A stretch of DNA of 64,000 nucleotides, from NCBI RefSeq assembly GCF_046299575.1, contig NZ_JBKBHX010000001.1, forward strand, positions 62,001 to 126,000. Reading direction: 5' to 3'. The translations under genes and the position numbers were made by a program. Positions 43,299 through 52,513 of this stretch are shown here, piece by piece; within the stretch, counting starts at the first letter, position 1; each line of letters starts with the position of its first letter. This DNA comes from Thermaurantimonas sp046299575. GTDB lineage: Bacteria; Bacteroidota; Bacteroidia; Flavobacteriales; Schleiferiaceae. The notes below the pieces were generated by a model that saw only the letters and a program-made list of their open reading frames with translations, did not search any database and was not told the origin of the DNA.

Positions 43299-46200
43299 TT
43301 ATTGAACAATCAATTTGCGGGTGATGGTGCTATTTCGATGAATAATTTTTATTATAAACATTTGACTTTTAGATATTTGATTGTTGTTTCTTAAAGAAAC
43401 TGTAATTGTATTTTCGCTGCTTAACAGATTAACAACTTTTTCTGAAATCAAAATCCTTCCAAACAAATCGAAGATTTCAACTTTAGTATTCTCATCGTAT
43501 TCATAAACAACCATCGAAAATTTTCCATCGCTTGGATTTGGATAAGGATTAGATGCAATTTCTGAAAGTGAATAATCTGATGTTGAGATGTTTCCGTGTA
43601 GTATTTTCAATATAGAAGTAGTATTTGAATACTGAACTTGTGCGTAGAGAATTTTTTGTGAATTGTCGTAAAAATAACCTGTTCCCGCATTTAGTAGCTG
43701 ATTTAAAGATGTGTAAGGAGATAGGCTCGTATTATTCCACTGTACTGAAGTTGGTGCTTGCATGTAGCGCACAATCTCAAAGCGATACAATCGATTGGAT
43801 GGCATACCTACATACCCATTTCCCGTAGTTGAACATGTGATATAATAATCTTGCCCTACTCTTTGGCTTTTAAAGTGAAGGAATGCGTGGTTGCCGCTAA
43901 ATAATACATCAGGATTTTGTCCATCGTCGGTGTAAATTGAAGAACTATCGGAATTAACAAGCTCGTCGTGATAGTTCCTTATGAATAAAGTGTCAAATTT
44001 GTAAGAAGCTGTAGTGCGAATATTATCGGGTGCCATTGCGATGATGGAGCCTGAGCGTATAAAGAAGGGCAAACGGCTGATTTGCGCCGAAACGATAGCT
44101 TGTGAATTGCCATTGTATACAAAATTGGTATGAAAATCAACCCAACGACCGGAAGGAAAATAAACGGTTTTAGTAGAAGTGTTTGCGTCGAGCACCGGAG
44201 CTACTAAAATGTCTTTTCCCCAAAGAAACTGTTCATCTCTATCTGCAAGAAAAGAATTCCAAGGTTCAAAATAGTCTGTTGGTAAGGCCAATGGAGTGCC
44301 TTTAGTAGAATTTATATAAGCCAGTTGATAGTTGTACGGCAAGAAACGATACCTAAGACGGGCATATTCAAGACAAATATTTCTGTAAAACGGTGGGTAA
44401 TTATATGGTTCGGGTGGAACACCTTCGCCATGTGCGCGCATTATTGGGCTAAAAGTACCCAACTGAAACCAGCGTGTGTAGAGTTCAGGGTCTTGCCCTC
44501 CTCCAGTAAATCCTCCGAGGTCAGAATGCATGTATCCAATACCACTCATGCTCATGCCCAGCATATTGGGAATTTGAATTTTTAACCCTCCCCACGATCG
44601 CTGAACATCACCCGACCACGGGAAGGTAGAATACCGCTGCATACCGGCAAATCCTGAACGAATCAGATTAAACAATCGCTGAGATGGATACTGTTGCCTG
44701 TAGCCTTCGTACAAGCGCTTAGCCCAGAGCATACTGTAGCTGTTGTGTATCTGGCGAGCTGTGCCTTTTTGGTGGATCATTCCTTCAGGGTGGTTCTCAG
44801 GTTCGCCCAGATCGCACCACCAACCTCCAACCCCTTCATTGATACGCGGTGGGTACAGACTCCACATGTAATCCAATGCACTGTCGTTGGTCAAATCAAT
44901 TAATCCTGCGCTACCAGCCCAAAAACCTCCAATTATAAAAGGCTGGCCTTGCGCATTTTTTGCCAACCAGCCATTTTGAGCGAGAATCGGGAATTTTGTG
45001 CTTTGTTGGGTAAAATAAGGTTCAGTTATCAGAATGGTTTTAACACCAATATCATTAAAGTCGCTCATCATTTTTACCGGATTGGGAAATTTCGTGTAGT
45101 CCCATGTAAAATTTCCCATCGTAGCCGGAGAGCCAAACCAGTATAGGTCAAGCACCAGTGCATCTAATGGAAATCCTTGGTTTCGTAGTGTATTTACCAC
45201 CTGACGAGCCTCCGTTTCAGATTGGTATCCATACCTAGACTGAATGTACCCAAGAGACCACCGAGGAGGCAGTGGTTGAAAGCCAGTTACAGCAGCATAG
45301 CCTCTTAGCACATCATCATACGATTGGCCACCTATAAAATAATAAGTCAATTCACCGCCTTCGAAAGAAAACCGCATTTCAGATGGATCAGTCTTCCCTA
45401 AGTCGAGCTTAGCCGGGGCGAAATTGTCGGCTAAAATGCCATACCCTTTTGAGCTGATAACGAATGGCATTGTGATGTTCATCGTTCGAGCTCCCGGACC
45501 GTAACCATATACTGCTGTATTATACACGTCGAGTTCTTCGCCTCTCCGATTCGCCTGTATGGCTCTAGAACCTGTGCCGTACAAACGCTCATTTGAATCA
45601 AGCCTGATACTTAAACCTTTTCGAGTGAACTGCTGCCAAGAGCCTCTTTTGTCTCTACAGAGTGTATCACCATTATATATATAAGTGAAACGAACTGGGT
45701 TACTTCGAATTAACACAGACACATTACCACCGCCGAAGAGCAATCCGTTTGGGGTTTGCACTGCTAATGCTGGCTTAGGCGTATCGCCTGCAGTTACTAT
45801 TGAATTATAAGGTGGAAATTGATTGGTAGTCGAATAACGAATTTTTATCACATTGCCTTTTATGCGGGTGACTTGAATAGCTCCAGTATCACATAAAACC
45901 GTAAGAATATTTGAATTAAGGGAAAAAGAAGAAATAGATTGTGGAGATAAAAGGTTGATATCGTAAAAAATATCTTGGTTATTTGCATCTCTACCGACTA
46001 TGGTACCATTGACATTTCTAAAGACAAATGCTAGACGTAGTACTTGAACATTCTGAGGAACGTTGTAGAAGCTTCGAATGTGATATTTGATGGAATACAG
46101 ATTATTGCCCAGTGGAGTCATAAGACGAGCAGTATCGTAAGTACCCCAATTACCCTGGACGAAAAACCAATTATTAGGACCAGTACTTGCAGTGGTAATT

Positions 46201-46379
46201 AAACCAGTGTGAGCAAAAACAGGTCCGTTAAAATTAGCCAAAGCCCCATTTCCTTTTGTTGCATCATAAATAATAGTAACTGTATCGTCTGTAGTGGGAT
46301 TTACGGGGGTAACCACTAATATCTGTCCATTGCTAAGCCAGGCAAAAAGGAAAAAAACACTAGAATAAAGAATTTTCAT
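43299..46379 (-). CDS. Secreted glycoside hydrolase family 31 (alpha-glucosidase type), T9SS cargo
   Basis: 1026 residues. Signal peptide (MKILYSSVFFLFAWLSNGQ), an N-terminal beta domain (about 20-150) that may bind carbohydrate, the GH31 N-terminal sandwich (about 155-365), the catalytic barrel (about 370-720) and a C-terminal beta domain. The catalytic nucleophile is the aspartate near residue 523 in GWWCDLGEPE; the likely acid/base is the aspartate near 588 in FPWSGDVQRSW. The C-terminus (NPYPNPSDGKFSMVVYEYDE...TRKLIVQ) is a T9SS sorting domain, so the enzyme acts outside the cell on alpha-glucans or related glycans. The exact substrate cannot be read from sequence. No SusCD pair lies next to it. 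Confidence 0.93.
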   Translation of the reverse strand: MKILYSSVFFLFAWLSNGQILVVTPVNPTTDDTVTIIYDATKGNGALANFNGPVFAHTGLITTASTGPNNWFFVQGNWGTYDTARLMTPLGNNLYSIKYHIRSFYNVPQNVQVLRLAFVFRNVNGTIVGRDANNQDIFYDINLLSPQSISSFSLNSNILTVLCDTGAIQVTRIKGNVIKIRYSTTNQFPPYNSIVTAGDTPKPALAVQTPNGLLFGGGNVSVLIRSNPVRFTYIYNGDTLCRDKRGSWQQFTRKGLSIRLDSNERLYGTGSRAIQANRRGEELDVYNTAVYGYGPGARTMNITMPFVISSKGYGILADNFAPAKLDLGKTDPSEMRFSFEGGELTYYFIGGQSYDDVLRGYAAVTGFQPLPPRWSLGYIQSRYGYQSETEARQVVNTLRNQGFPLDALVLDLYWFGSPATMGNFTWDYTKFPNPVKMMSDFNDIGVKTILITEPYFTQQSTKFPILAQNGWLAKNAQGQPFIIGGFWAGSAGLIDLTNDSALDYMWSLYPPRINEGVGGWWCDLGEPENHPEGMIHQKGTARQIHNSYSMLWAKRLYEGYRQQYPSQRLFNLIRSGFAGMQRYSTFPWSGDVQRSWGGLKIQIPNMLGMSMSGIGYMHSDLGGFTGGGQDPELYTRWFQLGTFSPIMRAHGEGVPPEPYNYPPFYRNICLEYARLRYRFLPYNYQLAYINSTKGTPLALPTDYFEPWNSFLADRDEQFLWGKDILVAPVLDANTSTKTVYFPSGRWVDFHTNFVYNGNSQAIVSAQISRLPFFIRSGSIIAMAPDNIRTTASYKFDTLFIRNYHDELVNSDSSSIYTDDGQNPDVLFSGNHAFLHFKSQRVGQDYYITCSTTGNGYVGMPSNRLYRFEIVRYMQAPTSVQWNNTSLSPYTSLNQLLNAGTGYFYDNSQKILYAQVQYSNTTSILKILHGNISTSDYSLSEIASNPYPNPSDGKFSMVVYEYDENTKVEIFDLFGRILISEKVVNLLSSENTITVSLRNNNQISKSQMFIIKIIHRNSTITRKLIVQ

Positions 46380-46395
46380 TGATAATCAATTTGCA

Positions 46396-46428
46396 CAAAG
46401 GTAGTTAGTGTACTTTTTACACCATAAA
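46396..46428 (-). promoter_or_regulatory. Promoter of the GH31 gene
   Basis: On the minus strand, TTTA (46425-46428) is followed after 21 bases by TACCTTTG (46396-46403), a perfect -7 element 17 bases before the ATG. Confidence 0.55.
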
Positions 46429-46466
46429 TTTTTTACATGTATTACCTTATTGTAAAGTAAACATTT

Positions 46467-46498
46467 TTTATGCTTGCATAATATTTTATGTATCTTTA
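46467..46498 (+). promoter_or_regulatory. Promoter of the thiolase gene
   Basis: TTTA (46467-46470), 20 bases, TATCTTTA (46491-46498), one base off consensus, 22 bases before the ATG at 46520. Confidence 0.5.
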
Positions 46499-46519
46499 GC
46501 CCACAAATTCGAATTTTAC

Positions 46520-47695
46520 ATGAATGCTTATATAGTCGCTGCCAAAAGAACTGCTGTAGGAAAGGCGCCGAGAGGCAAGTTGCGTTTTTTTAGACCAGAC
46601 GATATGGCTGCCGTTGTTATTAAGAAGCTCTTGGAAGAGCTGCCAATGCTTGACAAAGAGCGCATTAACGATGTAATCGTTGGGAATGCCATGCCTGAGG
46701 CAGAGCAGGGTTTAAATGTGGGAAGACTGATATCGCTAATGGGATTAGATACAGTGAAAGTAGGCGGTATGACCGTAAACCGCTATTGTGCTTCAGGCTT
46801 AGAAACCATAGCTATAGCTGCCGCTAAAATACATGCCGGCATGGCTGAATGCATAATAGCCGGTGGTACCGAAAGCATGAGTTACATCCCGATGGGGGGT
46901 TGGAAGGTAACTCCAAATTATGAATTGGCCAAAGTTCATGCTGATTACTACAACAATATGGGACTCACGGCTGAAGCTGTAGCTGCTCAATACAAAGTGA
47001 GTCGCGAGGATCAAGATGCTTTTGCCTACAGATCGCATCAGCGAGCTCTGCAAGCCATCGAGAAGGGATATTTTGACAATGAAATCGTTCCTCTTGAAGT
47101 AAAAGAAATTTATCTCGACGAACGCGAGAAACGGCAAGAGCGAACATATACCTTTAAAACCGACGAAGGTCCTCGAGCTGATACGAGCTTAGAAGCTTTA
47201 GCTAAATTAAAACCAGTGTTTGCTGAAAAAGGTAGTGTAACAGCTGGGAATTCTTCTCAAACATCTGACGGCGCTGCTTTTGTAGTAGTGATGAGTGAAA
47301 AAATGGTGAATGAACTCAATCTGAAGCCTATAGCTCGATTAGTCACATACGATGTAGCCGGTGTGGAGCCGCGAATTATGGGTATAGGGCCGGTTTATGC
47401 TATTCCTAAAGCACTTAATAGAGCCGGTTTAAGTTTAAACGATATCGATCTAATAGAATTAAACGAGGCTTTCGCTGCGCAATCCATTGCGGTAATCAGA
47501 GAACTTGGATTAAATGAAGAAATAACTAACGTTAACGGAGGAGCCATTGCCCTCGGACATCCGCTTGGATGTTCCGGTGCAAAACTCAGCGTACAGCTCT
47601 TTAATGAAGCCAAACGCCGAAATGCCAAATACGGCATGGTGACCATGTGTGTAGGTACAGGTCAAGGTGCGGCAGGTATATTTGAGATTTTCTAA
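46520..47695 (+). CDS. Acetyl-CoA C-acyltransferase (thiolase)
   Basis: Cleaves 3-ketoacyl-CoA with CoA, or condenses two acetyl-CoA. 391 residues with all catalytic residues: Cys90 in NRYCASGLE (acyl carrier), His347 in ALGHPLGCSGAK and Cys377 in TMCVGTGQGAAG. The N-terminus MNAYIVAAKRTAVGKAPRG resembles fatty-acid-oxidation FadA or FadI proteins more than biosynthetic ones, and the 3-hydroxyacyl-CoA dehydrogenase at 13697 could supply its substrate. It stands alone here, about 90 bases before the next gene, so no beta-oxidation operon is visible. Confidence 0.93.
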   Translation: MNAYIVAAKRTAVGKAPRGKLRFFRPDDMAAVVIKKLLEELPMLDKERINDVIVGNAMPEAEQGLNVGRLISLMGLDTVKVGGMTVNRYCASGLETIAIAAAKIHAGMAECIIAGGTESMSYIPMGGWKVTPNYELAKVHADYYNNMGLTAEAVAAQYKVSREDQDAFAYRSHQRALQAIEKGYFDNEIVPLEVKEIYLDEREKRQERTYTFKTDEGPRADTSLEALAKLKPVFAEKGSVTAGNSSQTSDGAAFVVVMSEKMVNELNLKPIARLVTYDVAGVEPRIMGIGPVYAIPKALNRAGLSLNDIDLIELNEAFAAQSIAVIRELGLNEEITNVNGGAIALGHPLGCSGAKLSVQLFNEAKRRNAKYGMVTMCVGTGQGAAGIFEIF

Positions 47696-47785
47696 CACAT
47701 CGATACATTGCGAAATATCCTGAGCGCTGTATTTTTAGCGCCAAAACTTTATTTTGAATTTTAAATACAGTAAAAGAAGCGAGTA

Positions 47786-48178
47786 ATGAATACAGAGCCA
47801 ACCAGGTACAGCGACGAAGAATTAGAGTTTTTTAAACAATTGATTTTAAAAAAGATAGAAAAAGCTGAGCATGATCTTCAGGTTTTAAAGGAAGCCATTT
47901 CAAATGATTCAGGAAACGGAACAGACGATACCTCACCCACCTTTAAAGCCTTTGAAGAAGGCTCTGAAACAATGAGTAAGGAAGCCAATGCGCATTTGGC
48001 TGCTCGTCAAGAAAAATTCATCCGCGATTTGAAAAATGCCCTGTTGCGCATTGAAAATAAAACATATGGTATTTGCAGGGAAACTGGCCGTTTGATTCCA
48101 AAAGAAAGGCTGATGCTAGTGCCTCATGCCACCCTTTGCATTGAGGCTAAAGAAGGAAAACTAAACAAGGCTAAGTGA
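47786..48178 (+). CDS. DksA/TraR-family protein with degenerate zinc finger
   Basis: 130 residues. N-terminal coiled coil (about 10-85, with ELEFFKQLILKKIEKAEHDL and FIRDLKNALLRIE), then the DksA-like globular part YGICRETGRLIPKERL ... PHATLCIEAK. In place of the four zinc cysteines (CxxC-17-CxxC) it has CxxT-17-CxxA, the pattern known from the zinc-independent DksA2 of Pseudomonas. The protein probably binds the RNA polymerase secondary channel. The middle acidic stretch (SGNGTDDTSPTFKAFEEGSE) would form the tip. The gene overlaps lspA by GTGA. Confidence 0.88.
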   Translation: MNTEPTRYSDEELEFFKQLILKKIEKAEHDLQVLKEAISNDSGNGTDDTSPTFKAFEEGSETMSKEANAHLAARQEKFIRDLKNALLRIENKTYGICRETGRLIPKERLMLVPHATLCIEAKEGKLNKAK

Positions 48179-48804
48179 AAAGAAATCTCCTGATAGTTGG
48201 ACTTTTGATTTTAGCAGATCAAGTCCTCAAAATATGGATTAAACTCAATTTATCGCTCGGTCAGGAAATTAAGATTGCTGATTGGTTCATCCTTCACTTC
48301 ACCGAAAATCCTGGAATGGCTTTCGGTATCGAATGGGGAGGTAATTATGGCAAATACCTGTTGACCATTTTTAGGATTGTGGCTGTCATTTGGATCTTTA
48401 CATGGCTCGTAAAATTGACGCGTCAAAAAAGCCATCCAACAGCCCAAATAAGTATATCTCTCGTTTTAGCTGGTGCTTTAGGTAATTTAATAGATAGTTT
48501 ATTTTATGGCGTCATATTTTCAGATAGTTACAACCAAGTAGCTAATCTTCTACCTAAAGAGGGCGGATATGCTGCCTTCATGCTCGGGCATGTGGTCGAT
48601 ATGTTTTATTTTCCGCTATTTACAATACATCTTCCAGATTGGATACCATTCTGGGGAGGAGAGTCATTTATTTTTTTTCAGCCTGTTTTCAATATTGCTG
48701 ATGCTTCCATTACTGCAGGTGTTATCTTAATGATTCTTTTTCAAAAACACCTCTTTCAGAAAGAAGCACATCTCTCGGATAAAAAGGAAACAATCGCTAC
48801 TTGA
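48175..48804 (+). CDS. lspA: Lipoprotein signal peptidase (signal peptidase II)
   Basis: Inner-membrane aspartyl protease that cleaves signal peptides of diacylated prolipoproteins. 209 residues, four transmembrane segments, catalytic Asp142 in GHVVDMFYFPLF and Asp176 in FNIADASIT, plus the ADQVLKIWI motif near the N-terminus and NLIDSLFYG. The GTG start overlaps the stop of the DksA-like gene, so they are coupled. The last eight bases overlap the opposite-strand gene. Confidence 0.96.
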   Translation: MKRNLLIVGLLILADQVLKIWIKLNLSLGQEIKIADWFILHFTENPGMAFGIEWGGNYGKYLLTIFRIVAVIWIFTWLVKLTRQKSHPTAQISISLVLAGALGNLIDSLFYGVIFSDSYNQVANLLPKEGGYAAFMLGHVVDMFYFPLFTIHLPDWIPFWGGESFIFFQPVFNIADASITAGVILMILFQKHLFQKEAHLSDKKETIAT

Positions 48805-49249
48805 AAACAACATTTACATCTCTGGCTTTCATTTGAAAGTTGTTATTATTGACTACATTACATAAGCATTCGTCGTTTTTTACCAAAAAGTTTTGAATTC
48901 CCGTTGCTTTTTTTCCAAAACAAGCAGTTATAGGATATACTCGATATTGACCAGCCATTTCAGGACGATCAATTCTGATAAAAAAATCATAAAAACCACC
49001 CAACTGCTCGCTACGCGCGGTTACATACATGCCAGAGATCTTTACTCCACTTATTGCGATATTTTCGTAATTTTTGAATGACTTTTCATCGAAAGCTTCT
49101 TTAGGAATCCCCGTGTGTAGCGACAAGAAAGACACTGCATTTTCGAAAGTGTAAGCACTTGACTCGCTTGACTTATTTTGTGCATTTAAAGATGAATAAA
49201 TTGTTGTAAAGACATGTATAAAACCCAAAAGAAACAAGGTCTTTTTCAT
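48797..49249 (-). CDS. Small secreted protein of unknown function
   Basis: 150 residues. Signal peptide (LFLLGFIHVFTTIYSSLNAQ), then a small globular region (AVSFLSLHTGIPKEAFDEKS ... GMYVTARSEQLGGFYDFFIR ... VYPITACFGKKATGIQNFLV) with three cysteines in the C-terminal third, two of them close together (DECLCNV). No family recognised. ATG 49249 is used rather than GTG 49252. It has its own promoter facing away from miaB and ends convergent with lspA. Confidence 0.7.
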   Translation of the reverse strand: MKKTLFLLGFIHVFTTIYSSLNAQNKSSESSAYTFENAVSFLSLHTGIPKEAFDEKSFKNYENIAISGVKISGMYVTARSEQLGGFYDFFIRIDRPEMAGQYRVYPITACFGKKATGIQNFLVKNDECLCNVVNNNNFQMKARDVNVVFK

Positions 49250-49272
49250 CACTTTATAAAGTTTTATTGATA

Positions 49273-49307
49273 CAAATATATTCTGATTAACTAAAACATA
49301 TCACAAA
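49273..49307 (-). promoter_or_regulatory. Promoter of the small secreted protein gene
   Basis: On the minus strand, TTTG (49304-49307), 23 bases, TATATTTG (49273-49280), 24 bases before the ATG. Confidence 0.5.
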
Positions 49308-49345
49308 ACAAGACTGACAATATGTCACTTTAAATATGGAATATC

Positions 49346-49353
49346 TATCTTTG
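49346..49353 (+). promoter_or_regulatory. -7 element (TATCTTTG) of the miaB operon
   Basis: Perfect TAnnTTTG 16 bases before the ATG at 49370. No good -33 element. Confidence 0.45.
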
Positions 49354-49369
49354 CCATAAATTCTTTGGA

Positions 49370-50806
49370 ATGTATCATCACGGAAATAAAGTTATAGATG
49401 AGCACAGACAGGGTGAAGCACTCATGCTCACTCATGAAGGCAAAAAGAAACTGTACATCGAAAGCTATGGCTGTCAAATGAACTTTTCGGACAGCGAAAT
49501 AGTAGCCAGCATTCTTTCTAAAGAGGGATATGCTACGACAAAAAATCCAGAAGAAGCTGATTTAGTGCTCCTTAATACATGCTCTATTCGTGAGAAGGCA
49601 GAGCAGACTGTACGCAACCGCCTGTCGCATTTCCACGCTATCAAAAAACAAAATCCGGACGTAAAAATTGGAATACTTGGCTGTATGGCCGAGCGCATAA
49701 AAGAAAAGTTGCTCGAAGAGGAAAAGCTTGTGGACATCGTAGTAGGACCAGATGCATATCGCGACCTGCCAAACCTGATAAAAGAAGCTGAAGACGGCCG
49801 AAAAGCCGTGAACGTACTACTCTCAAAAGAAGAAACGTACGGCGACGTAAACCCGGTAAGGCTGGGAGGTAATGGAGTTACGGCCTTTATCTCCATTATG
49901 CGCGGATGTGACAATATGTGCACCTTTTGCGTGGTACCTTTTACACGCGGAAGAGAGCGCAGTCGCAATCCACAATCGATCATCGACGAAGCAAAGATGC
50001 TTCAAGATGCTGGTTACAAAGAAATTACCCTACTCGGACAGAATGTAGATTCATATCTGTGGTACGGTGGTGGACTGAAAAAAGACTTTGCAAAAGCCTC
50101 TGAAATTGCAAAAGCTTCGGCCGTACGCTTTGCCCAGCTCCTTCGCAGCGTAGCAGAGGCTGTTCCTGGAATGCGCATTCGCTTCAGTACCAGCAATCCA
50201 CAAGACATGACCGAAGATGTACTGCATACGATCGCGGCTTATGACAACATTTGCAAATACATTCACCTGCCTGTACAGAGCGGATCATCGCGCATTTTAA
50301 AAGCCATGAATCGCGGCCACAACCGCGAGCAATACATCGAACTTGTAGACAAAATTCGAAAAATAATTCCCGATTGCGGTCTTTCACACGACATGATCAC
50401 CGGCTTTCCGGGCGAAACCGAGGAAGATCACCAAGATACTTTATCGCTAATGGAATATGTGAAATATGACTTTGGCTACATGTTCAAATATTCTGAAAGA
50501 CCAGGCACTTATGCGGCCAGACATTTTAAAGATGACGTACCTGATGAAGTAAAAACAAGAAGACTCACTGAAATTATCGACCTACAACAAAAGCACTCTC
50601 TTTACAGAAACCAACAACACATTGGAAAAATAGAAGAGGTACTGATTGAAGGTATATCGAAAAGATCGAATGAACATTGGTTTGGTAGAAATACCCAAAA
50701 TACAGTTGTTGTATTTCCAAAAGAAAATGCGAAACCTGGAGATCTTGTAAAAGTCAAAATTTTAGAGTGTACATCTGCCACATTGTTGGGCCAAATCGTT
50801 CATTGA
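49370..50806 (+). CDS. miaB: tRNA-2-methylthio-N6-dimethylallyladenosine synthase
   Basis: Radical-SAM methylthiotransferase that thiomethylates A37 of tRNAs reading U-starting codons. 478 residues: N-terminal UPF0004 domain with cluster cysteines Cys35 (YGCQMNFSD), Cys71 (LNTCSIREKA) and Cys105 (LGCMAERI); radical-SAM CxxxCxxC at Cys180, Cys184 and Cys187 (CDNMCTFC); C-terminal TRAM domain. An internal Met at residue 19 is an alternative start. It heads the string miaB, secreted protein, sigma-54 activator, lptE, TPR protein, secG, der, whose genes are separated by few or no bases. Confidence 0.97.
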   Translation: MYHHGNKVIDEHRQGEALMLTHEGKKKLYIESYGCQMNFSDSEIVASILSKEGYATTKNPEEADLVLLNTCSIREKAEQTVRNRLSHFHAIKKQNPDVKIGILGCMAERIKEKLLEEEKLVDIVVGPDAYRDLPNLIKEAEDGRKAVNVLLSKEETYGDVNPVRLGGNGVTAFISIMRGCDNMCTFCVVPFTRGRERSRNPQSIIDEAKMLQDAGYKEITLLGQNVDSYLWYGGGLKKDFAKASEIAKASAVRFAQLLRSVAEAVPGMRIRFSTSNPQDMTEDVLHTIAAYDNICKYIHLPVQSGSSRILKAMNRGHNREQYIELVDKIRKIIPDCGLSHDMITGFPGETEEDHQDTLSLMEYVKYDFGYMFKYSERPGTYAARHFKDDVPDEVKTRRLTEIIDLQQKHSLYRNQQHIGKIEEVLIEGISKRSNEHWFGRNTQNTVVVFPKENAKPGDLVKVKILECTSATLLGQIVH

Positions 50807-50807
50807 G

Positions 50808-51224
50808 ATGAACCAAAAAAAGCTCTTCTATCTACTTGTATTTCTATCATGTTTCTTCTTGAAAAAAGTATATTCACAAACCTATGATAATGGAAGATGG
50901 ATCGACGATAATTTAACGTTTAAAGTTGTGTATGAAAATATAAAAAAAACAGGAGAATTACATTTGTGTATTGCAGATAAAAACAACGATTTATGTATTG
51001 GAAATTTAATGGTTCCTTTTGAAGTTTTTATCTACGATAGAAAAGATTCATTGATTTGGTCATCGATATGGACTGGAAATAATATGCAGTTAAAATTTAA
51101 GCGCAAATTGCCTATGGCTTACAAGGTAAATGTGAGAGCAAAGGCTCCCTATGTGATCAATAAACTCACCACAACAAAAATTCATCAAAAGCAGCCCTTA
51201 GAACTCATATACATAATACAATGA
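50808..51224 (+). CDS. Small secreted protein of unknown function
   Basis: 138 residues with a signal peptide (LFYLLVFLSCFFLKKVYSQ) and one beta-rich domain (DNLTFKVVYENIKKTGELHL, FEVFIYDRKDSLIWSSIW, KLPMAYKVNVRAKAPY), probably a small beta sandwich in the periplasm or on the surface. No family recognised. It begins one base after miaB and ends in an ATGA overlap with the sigma-54 activator, so it is an operon member rather than a chance frame. Confidence 0.65.
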   Translation: MNQKKLFYLLVFLSCFFLKKVYSQTYDNGRWIDDNLTFKVVYENIKKTGELHLCIADKNNDLCIGNLMVPFEVFIYDRKDSLIWSSIWTGNNMQLKFKRKLPMAYKVNVRAKAPYVINKLTTTKIHQKQPLELIYIIQ

Positions 51225-52513
51225 GTCAGCTACAAGAAATAAAAATGCGATTTGGTATAATTGGGAACTCTCCCCTACTCGATCGCGCACTTGAAAAAGC
51301 TATACAAGTAGCTAACACGGACATATCCGTACTTGTAACAGGTGAAAGTGGTGTCGGAAAAGAAAATATTCCAAAAATTATTCATGCGCTTTCACATCGC
51401 AAGCATAAGCCCTATATAGCTGTAAACTGTGGAGCTATACCTGAAGGAACTATTGATTCAGAGCTTTTTGGACATGAAAAAGGTGCATTTACAGGAGCTC
51501 TTTCTACTCGAAAAGGCTACTTTGAAGAAGCAGATGGAGGAACTATTTTCCTCGATGAAGTTGCTGAACTTCCCCTACAAACACAGGTGCGATTATTGAG
51601 GGTATTAGAAACAGGTGAATTTATAAAAGTTGGCTCATCAAAAATTCAAAAAACTGACGTCCGAATCGTGGCTGCCACAAATGTTAACATGCTTGAAGCT
51701 GTAAGCAAACACAAATTTCGCGAAGATCTATATTATAGATTAAACACAGTCGAAATTCATTTGCCTCCTCTACGAGAAAGAAAGGAAGATATTCCATTGA
51801 TTTTTAAAAAATTTTGCCTCGATTTTGCTGAAAAATACAGACAACCTCCACTTAAACTAACAAAAGAAGCGGAAGAACTTTTAAAAAACTACAGATGGCC
51901 AGGTAATATTCGTCAGTTAAGAAATTTAGCAGAACAAATATCCGTAGTAGAAACAAACAGAGAAATTACAGCAGAGGTATTAAAAAGTTATATGCCAGAT
52001 ATCGATAAAAGTACCCTACCAGCTTTACATACTTCTGCTAACTCATCCAATGCCGATTTTGCTAGCGAAAGAGAGATTTTATATAAAATTCTCTTCGACA
52101 TGCGAAACGACTTGAACGATTTAAAAGCCATAACATTAGAACTCATAAAATCAGGCGGTATTAATTCAGGCAGATTTGCAGAAGAAAATTCCACTTTAAT
52201 ACAGAAAGTTTTTAGAACATCTGAACCATTTTCCTCGTCACCTATTGTAAATAATCCAGGAATCATTGTTAACGAGGGAATAAATGCACCTCATGTGAAT
52301 CCCATCAACATAAACGGGGCTTCACAAGAAGACTTTGAAGAAGCTGAAGTAGAACCCATGGCAGAGGAAGTTCTTTCCCTTGAAAAAAGAGAAATCGAAC
52401 TCATAAAAAAAGCCCTTGAAAAACACAATGGGAAACGAAAATTAGCCGCAGAAGAACTTGGTATTTCAGAAAGAACACTGTATAGAAAAATTAAACAATA
52501 TAACCTGCAGTGA
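51221..52513 (+). CDS. Sigma-54-dependent transcriptional activator without receiver domain
   Basis: AAA+ activator of 430 residues that remodels sigma-54 RNA polymerase. The AAA+ domain begins almost at the N-terminus: Walker A GESGVGKE (41-48), sigma-54-contact loop GAFTGA (88-93), Walker B GGTIFLDE (106-113), then an arginine-finger region FREDLYYRLNTVEI and RWPGNIRQLRNL. A linker (about 255-390) leads to a Fis-type helix-turn-helix (KLAAEELGISERTLYRKIKQ). There is no receiver, PAS or GAF domain, so activity is likely set by a partner or by abundance. It is followed by lptE with a GTGA overlap. Its target promoters are not evident in the window. Confidence 0.94.
   Translation: MSQLQEIKMRFGIIGNSPLLDRALEKAIQVANTDISVLVTGESGVGKENIPKIIHALSHRKHKPYIAVNCGAIPEGTIDSELFGHEKGAFTGALSTRKGYFEEADGGTIFLDEVAELPLQTQVRLLRVLETGEFIKVGSSKIQKTDVRIVAATNVNMLEAVSKHKFREDLYYRLNTVEIHLPPLRERKEDIPLIFKKFCLDFAEKYRQPPLKLTKEAEELLKNYRWPGNIRQLRNLAEQISVVETNREITAEVLKSYMPDIDKSTLPALHTSANSSNADFASEREILYKILFDMRNDLNDLKAITLELIKSGGINSGRFAEENSTLIQKVFRTSEPFSSSPIVNNPGIIVNEGINAPHVNPININGASQEDFEEAEVEPMAEEVLSLEKREIELIKKALEKHNGKRKLAAEELGISERTLYRKIKQYNLQ

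Noticed and set aside
47724..47742. GCGCT...AGCGC hairpin after the thiolase gene, possible terminator
   Set aside because: Stem of five pairs, eight-base loop and no T-run; too weak to call.
49251..49262. ACTTTATAAAGT palindrome at the start of the small secreted gene
   Set aside because: Short, AT-rich and overlapping the start region; no second copy noted, so chance is likely.
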